NCBI GenBank assembly: GCA_002320665.1 | Contig: DCKO01000122.1 | Coordinates: 1-7,945 of the forward strand | Direction: 5' to 3' | Source: Micavibrio sp. UBA1672 | GTDB lineage: Bacteria; Pseudomonadota; Alphaproteobacteria; Micavibrionales; Micavibrionaceae | Length of the DNA: 7,945 nt | Shown: positions 4,569 to 7,945 of the stretch, piece after piece | Layout of the letters: every line of letters starts with the position of its first letter | Position numbering within the stretch: the stretch's first letter is position 1 | Position numbers and translations under genes: made by a program | Notes under the pieces: generated by a model | Told to the model about the DNA's origin: nothing | Database searches by the model: none | What the model saw: the letters and a program-made list of their open reading frames with translations, nothing else

Positions 4569-5729
4569 ATGAGCAAAGACAAACCCAGACGCAGAACCAA
4601 AGTTGTACAAGCCGGTATCGGCGCAGACCCCGCGCATCACGCGGTCATCCCGCCGCTTTACTTTTCCTCGACCTATGAAATCCCCGGCATTGGCGAGCAT
4701 CTGCCTTACGAATATTCACGCACGCGCAACCCCAGCCGCGATATGCTGGCCGAGGCCGTAACGAAGCTGGAAGAAGGTCTAGGCGCCTGCGTGGTCTCCT
4801 CCGGTATGGCGGCGCTGACCCTGATTGTGCATTTGCTTGATCCCGAAGATTTGCTGATCGCCCCCTTTGATTGCTATGGGCGCTCCTATCGTATGCTCAA
4901 AGAATTAGCAAATAAAGGCCATTTCCGCCTGAAATTCGTAGATCAATATTCCCCCGAGGGCATCGAAGAAGCCTTTACCGAAGAACCTAAAATAGTGCTA
5001 ATCGAAAGCCCGTCCAACCCCGTGATGAGGATTGCTGATATCAAGGCTATCGCGGCCAAAGCCAAAGCCGTGGGCGCGATTACTGTTGCCGATAACACGT
5101 TCCTCTCCCCGATCCTGCAACAGCCTCTCAATCTGGGCGCAGATATCGTCTATCACTCCACCACAAAATTCCTGAACGGCCATAGCGACATTGTCGGTGG
5201 CTGCGTAGTCACGAATAACGAAGACATCCTGACCGATCTTGAATTCTGGAATAACTCTCTGGGTCTGATCGGCGCGCCGTTTGATTCCTACATGACATTG
5301 CGCGGCATGAGAACCCTAGAGCTGCGCGTCCACCGTGCGCAAGAAAACGCCGAAAAAATCGCAGAGATGCTGGCAGAACATGACGCCGTTGATAAAGTCT
5401 ATTATCCCGGCCTGAAAGATCACCCGAACCACGAAATCGCCGCCGCCCAGCAAGAAGGCTTCGGCGCAATGTTAAGCTTCACCATCAAGGGCAATTTCGA
5501 AAACGTGAAAACTTTCGCCAAAAACGTCGAGATTTTCCGCCTCGCCCAATCCCTTGGTGGTACGGAAAGCCTGATGAACCACCCCGCGACAATGACGCAT
5601 GTATCAATGGGCGCAGAAGCGAGAGAAAAAGCCGGAGTCTCGGATCAACTCCTGCGCCTGTCCGTCGGCGTGGAGCATATTGATGACCTGCTTGATGATT
5701 TAAGGCAAGGGTTAGAGGCGATTGGGTAG
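4569..5729 (+). CDS. metB: Cystathionine gamma-synthase (Cys/Met metabolism PLP enzyme)
   Basis: This PLP enzyme condenses an activated homoserine ester (O-succinyl- or O-acetylhomoserine) with cysteine to give cystathionine, the entry of sulfur into methionine synthesis, in the cytoplasm. Its 386 residues equal the length of E. coli MetB, and many blocks match: YSRTRNPSRD (49-58, phosphate binding), DCYG (101-104, ring-stacking Tyr103), ESPSNP (146-151), ADNTFLSP with D175, and HSTTKFLNGHSD with the PLP lysine K200. Near the end are SLGGTESLMNHPATMTH and LLRLSVGVE with the substrate arginine R363. Cystathionine beta- or gamma-lyase activity cannot be excluded, since the fold family is shared, but the pattern fits MetB best. 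The link to the ccm genes is positional only. Confidence 0.85.
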   Translation: MSKDKPRRRTKVVQAGIGADPAHHAVIPPLYFSSTYEIPGIGEHLPYEYSRTRNPSRDMLAEAVTKLEEGLGACVVSSGMAALTLIVHLLDPEDLLIAPFDCYGRSYRMLKELANKGHFRLKFVDQYSPEGIEEAFTEEPKIVLIESPSNPVMRIADIKAIAAKAKAVGAITVADNTFLSPILQQPLNLGADIVYHSTTKFLNGHSDIVGGCVVTNNEDILTDLEFWNNSLGLIGAPFDSYMTLRGMRTLELRVHRAQENAEKIAEMLAEHDAVDKVYYPGLKDHPNHEIAAAQQEGFGAMLSFTIKGNFENVKTFAKNVEIFRLAQSLGGTESLMNHPATMTHVSMGAEAREKAGVSDQLLRLSVGVEHIDDLLDDLRQGLEAIG

Positions 5730-5737
5730 ATATATAA

Positions 5738-6256
5738 ATGAAAAAAAGCCTTGAACTTAAAAGGAAAATTATAAAAGAAGCTATCAATGATACTTTACGT
5801 TTTTTCTCGGCCAATGATTTAAAAGAAAAATACTTTGATAAATTGGTTTCCGATGAAGATTTTACGGAAAATGCCAACGATTGGCAAGCCAAGCTACTTA
5901 TATCTGGAAATAAATTAACACTAGGTGTTTTCACCCCTTACAGCCACGGACAACAAGGTTTTTATTGGCAAAAAAGGACATTTGAAAGACTTGAAGATTA
6001 TGTAGCCTATACTATTGCTCCATCTTTGGATGATATTGTTAGACTAAAAATGTTTCATATACTAAGAGAAGGCTATGCTGAACAATCAAAACAAACATTT
6101 TTTCAAAGCCTTTTTAGTAAACCCAAAATTGATCTAAAGAATACCGATCTTTTAAGAAAAACATTACTTGAGAATTTAGAAAATGTAAGAGACGAATATT
6201 TTAAATCAGAAGAATTTCAGAAACATATTAAAGCTTTTGAAAATGTAAGAGACTAA
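5738..6256 (+). CDS. AT-rich orphan gene after metB, soluble Lys/Glu-rich protein
   Basis: I do not recognise this 172-residue protein. It starts nine bases after the metB stop at ATG 5738 and stops two bases before the next gene's ATG. It has no signal peptide or membrane segment. Residues 50-100 (AKLLISGNKLTLGVFTPY, then HGQQGFYWQKRTFERLEDYVAY) look like a beta-rich core, flanked by charged helices. The five residues ENVRD occur twice, 20 residues apart, at the C-terminus, and the underlying 15 bases are identical. Its AT-rich composition contrasts sharply with metB and the following gene, as in the three genes between ccmB and ccmC, so it is probably another acquired gene. Function unknown. 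Confidence 0.8.
   Translation: MKKSLELKRKIIKEAINDTLRFFSANDLKEKYFDKLVSDEDFTENANDWQAKLLISGNKLTLGVFTPYSHGQQGFYWQKRTFERLEDYVAYTIAPSLDDIVRLKMFHILREGYAEQSKQTFFQSLFSKPKIDLKNTDLLRKTLLENLENVRDEYFKSEEFQKHIKAFENVRD
6179..6253 (+). repeat. 15-bp direct repeat at the 3' end of the orphan gene
   Basis: GAAAATGTAAGAGAC occurs at 6179-6193 and again at 6239-6253, exactly 60 bases apart and in frame (ENVRD twice). The second copy is followed directly by the TAA stop. It may be a small duplication of the C-terminus or an insertion scar. Confidence 0.7.
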
Positions 6257-6258
6257 CC

Positions 6259-6735
6259 ATGATCCCGATCTTTGACCTCGACAGTCCCGAGCCACAGACG
6301 CCAAAGCCTTGGCATTATGCGCTGCTCTTTATCGGCACACATATTGTGCTAGCCTTGCTGCTCCAGATCGGGTTTTCCTTGGTCGGCAGATCACCATCGG
6401 GCTCTATGGCCTTTGTGCCGAGCGTTATTATCGTCTCCTGTTTCTTCATGATGAAATATAAGCGCGTCATGACCAGACCCGAGCGCGTTGCGACCATCAT
6501 CTACAGCCTGCTTTTTAGCCTATTACTGATCGCGCCGGCCTTTAATTATTACGCCTATACAAATGACCTCACCCTGCCCTTTCACTGGACCACGATTATA
6601 GCGGCTGTGCTGGCGGTGATGCTCATGATGTATGTGCTGATGAATTTGATTTATGGCTGGATATCCGAGAAATTCCTGCTGAAATATATATTGGATTCCG
6701 AAGAAGAACAAAAAGAAGAACCAAAAGAAGACTAG
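6259..6735 (+). CDS. Four-helix inner-membrane protein, ABZJ_00895-like
   Basis: This 158-residue protein has an N-terminal polar stretch (IFDLDSPEPQTPKPW). Hydrophobic segments follow at about residues 18-41, 51-65, 80-97 and 111-132, and the tail is highly acidic (SEEEQKEEPKED). The middle pattern, a helix then KYKRVMTRPE and another helix, reminds me of the ABZJ_00895 family of small membrane proteins of unknown function; this is a memory-based and tentative match. Base composition is like metB and the ccm genes, so it probably belongs to the native chromosome. It starts two bases after the orphan gene. No catalytic motif is visible. A promoter for the next gene follows its stop, so it may end a transcription unit. 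Confidence 0.75.
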   Translation: MIPIFDLDSPEPQTPKPWHYALLFIGTHIVLALLLQIGFSLVGRSPSGSMAFVPSVIIVSCFFMMKYKRVMTRPERVATIIYSLLFSLLLIAPAFNYYAYTNDLTLPFHWTTIIAAVLAVMLMMYVLMNLIYGWISEKFLLKYILDSEEEQKEEPKED

Positions 6736-6754
6736 CCCCAAAATCCTGTTTTAT

Positions 6755-6782
6755 TTGACTATTGCGCCGTTTTTGTTATAAA
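6755..6782 (+). promoter_or_regulatory. Sigma70-like promoter for the 6824 gene
   Basis: TTGACT at 6755-6760 is followed after 16 bases by TATAAA at 6777-6782, close to the consensus for a housekeeping promoter. Transcription would start near 6790, about 35 bases before ATG 6824, with AGG and GGGA sequences available for ribosome binding. It probably also feeds ccmE, 55 bases beyond the end of that gene. Confidence 0.6.
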
Positions 6783-6823
6783 ATTTCAAAAAAAAGCGGA
6801 TTGATAAAATATAGGTTGGGATC

Positions 6824-7510
6824 ATGGAAATTAAATCCATATTCAAAGATTTAGGAACACGCGTTGTGCAAGGGCTAGGAAGCGCCTTTGGCACGAGTGC
6901 GAACACCCACCAGCAAGATAGCTCTTTCGAGCAGATCAGAACCGCCCTGCTCGACCATTTACGAGAGAATGGCGGAGATTATAATCCGGAAAAAACCAAG
7001 AATCTCATGGATTTATATATTGAAAAGGGCAAAGATGCTCTCATTCACTCTCAGGGCAATAATGGATTTATACCAGATGGCTTTTCCGCGCCGATTGCAA
7101 TAAGACAAATGGTTGAGGACATATGCTCGGTTATAGACCAAGACGCCTTGAAACAACAAGAACACGAAAAACAAGCAACCCAACTCCACAATCTTGTTGA
7201 AGGGTTTTCCAGTAAAAATCCAATCCTTATTGATCATAAAAGAGATGATTCACTTTTGACCGAAGAGCATGTCTCGGGCTTGCTTGCGAACTATTTTGAT
7301 ACGCCGGAAAGCAGACAGACATGCACCATGGCCTTGCAAGACGCCGCCGAAGAACTAAGCTTTAGCGCCGCCAAAAATCAGGATTTCTTTAACACCAAAG
7401 CCACGGCTAGTGATAAGAAAAACGAAGCCATGGCCAGATTATTCTTCCGGATCAATAATGTCCTGAATGATCCGAACAGCAAGCCATGGCTGGGTCTGGA
7501 TGATGTCTAG
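6824..7510 (+). CDS. Unrecognised soluble protein upstream of ccmE
   Basis: I do not recognise this 228-residue protein. It lacks a signal peptide and any membrane segment. The N-terminus (MEIKSIFKDLGTRVVQGLGSAFG) is amphipathic and the rest looks mostly helical and acidic, with predicted helices around residues 34-48, 56-75, 90-130 and 145-180. A coiled-coil-like stretch rich in Gln and Glu spans about 109-125 (DALKQQEHEKQATQLH). The ending PWLGLDDV is short and acidic. A good promoter (6755-6782) lies just upstream, and a GGGA ribosome binding site precedes ATG 6824. The composition is intermediate. ccmE follows after a 55-base gap, so it may be cotranscribed, but there is no sequence evidence that it takes part in cytochrome c maturation. 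Confidence 0.75.
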   Translation: MEIKSIFKDLGTRVVQGLGSAFGTSANTHQQDSSFEQIRTALLDHLRENGGDYNPEKTKNLMDLYIEKGKDALIHSQGNNGFIPDGFSAPIAIRQMVEDICSVIDQDALKQQEHEKQATQLHNLVEGFSSKNPILIDHKRDDSLLTEEHVSGLLANYFDTPESRQTCTMALQDAAEELSFSAAKNQDFFNTKATASDKKNEAMARLFFRINNVLNDPNSKPWLGLDDV

Positions 7511-7565
7511 GTTTTTATAAATTCGACGCTTCCCCTCAATGGCGGGCTGTGGTATTACCCCCTCC

Positions 7566-7945
7566 ATGACCCGAAAACAGCAACGCATCTTTAGTGTCAT
7601 TATCGTCCTGATCGGCGCAAGCCTTGCCGTTGGATTATCGCTTTATGCGCTGCGTGATAATGTCACCTACTTCTACTCCCCCGCCGATCTGCAAGATGAA
7701 ATACCCCCGCGCATCTTCCGCCTTGGCGGCATGGTCAAGGACGGATCAATGCGCCGCGAAGGCTCAATCGTGTATTTTACCATCACCGATAACAAAGCCG
7801 AGATGAAGGTACTCTATGACGGTATCCCGCCCGACCTCTTCCGCGAAGGCCAAGGCGTTATCGCCACAGGTAAAATGAACGAAGACGGTAATACCTTTAT
7901 CGCCCAGACCCTGCTCGCCAAACATGATGAAAATTATATGCCTCC
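7566..7945 (+). CDS. ccmE: Heme chaperone CcmE (C-terminus beyond window)
   Basis: CcmE is the periplasmic, membrane-anchored chaperone that carries covalently bound heme from the CcmABCD complex to the CcmF/H ligase. The visible 126 codons show a short basic N-terminus (MTRKQQR) and one membrane anchor (about 8-28). A beta-barrel domain follows, with YFYSPADL, FRLGGMVKDGS, YFTITD, KVLYDGIPPDLFREGQGV and the hallmark HDENYMP, in which H120 is the heme-attachment histidine and Y124 the conserved tyrosine. The frame is open to the edge, so the flexible C-terminal tail is missing. ATG 7539 is an alternative in-frame start nine codons upstream; 7566 is preferred because the N-terminus MTRKQ is typical. 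Neither has a good Shine-Dalgarno sequence. It lies about 3.3 kb from ccmD. Confidence 0.95.
   Translation, partial: MTRKQQRIFSVIIVLIGASLAVGLSLYALRDNVTYFYSPADLQDEIPPRIFRLGGMVKDGSMRREGSIVYFTITDNKAEMKVLYDGIPPDLFREGQGVIATGKMNEDGNTFIAQTLLAKHDENYMP

Noticed and set aside
5485..5934. Minus-strand frame across the end of metB and the orphan gene
   Set aside because: It spans two well-supported genes on the other strand and has no recognisable motif.

Overview
The window is most likely chromosomal DNA of an alphaproteobacterium. The evidence is the family resemblance of CcmA, CcmB, CcmC, CcmD and CcmE, the alphaproteobacterial look of the CcmE N-terminus, and the moderate G+C of the core genes. I cannot name a genus. 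The backbone is a cytochrome c maturation (System I) locus. It carries ccmA (215-841), ccmB (1299-1952), ccmC (3382-4152), ccmD (4149-4301) and, after an interruption, the start of ccmE (7566 to the window edge). ccmG is not seen in its usual place after ccmD. CcmA and CcmB are the ATPase and membrane subunits of the transporter that acts with CcmC and CcmD to load heme on the chaperone CcmE, which passes it on for attachment to apocytochromes c.

The most unusual part is 1953-3381, between ccmB and ccmC. Three unrelated, AT-rich genes sit there in a row: a four-helix membrane protein, a signal-peptide-bearing Cys-containing protein, and a small acidic soluble protein resembling the SCO4402 family. 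The joints between them are hybrid mini-genes of 22 codons (2347-2415 and 2942-3010). Each begins like the head of ccmC and ends as an in-frame copy of the tail of ccmB, including the tail's stop codon and ribosome binding site. Each foreign gene therefore starts right after a ccmB tail, and the last two end on a TAATG overlap with a ccmC-like start. This looks like a modular cassette array at the ccmB/ccmC junction, probably built by duplication or recombination at a short CCAAC match shared by the two genes, and keeping translation coupled through the series. Nearly all differences between tail copies are synonymous.

The second region (4302-4568) is a gene-free spacer. It holds two opposed hairpins of one REP-like family and a 54-bp block that is nearly identical (52/54) to the DNA in front of ccmA. 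It leads into metB (4569-5729), encoding a cystathionine gamma-synthase-type PLP enzyme. After metB come another AT-rich orphan (5738-6256), a four-helix membrane protein (6259-6735), a good sigma70-like promoter (6755-6782), an unrecognised soluble protein (6824-7510), and ccmE.

The first 214 bases hold a G/C-rich intergenic repeat with a hairpin and the first copy of the 54-bp block. No RNA gene, CRISPR array, transposase or integrase is visible.
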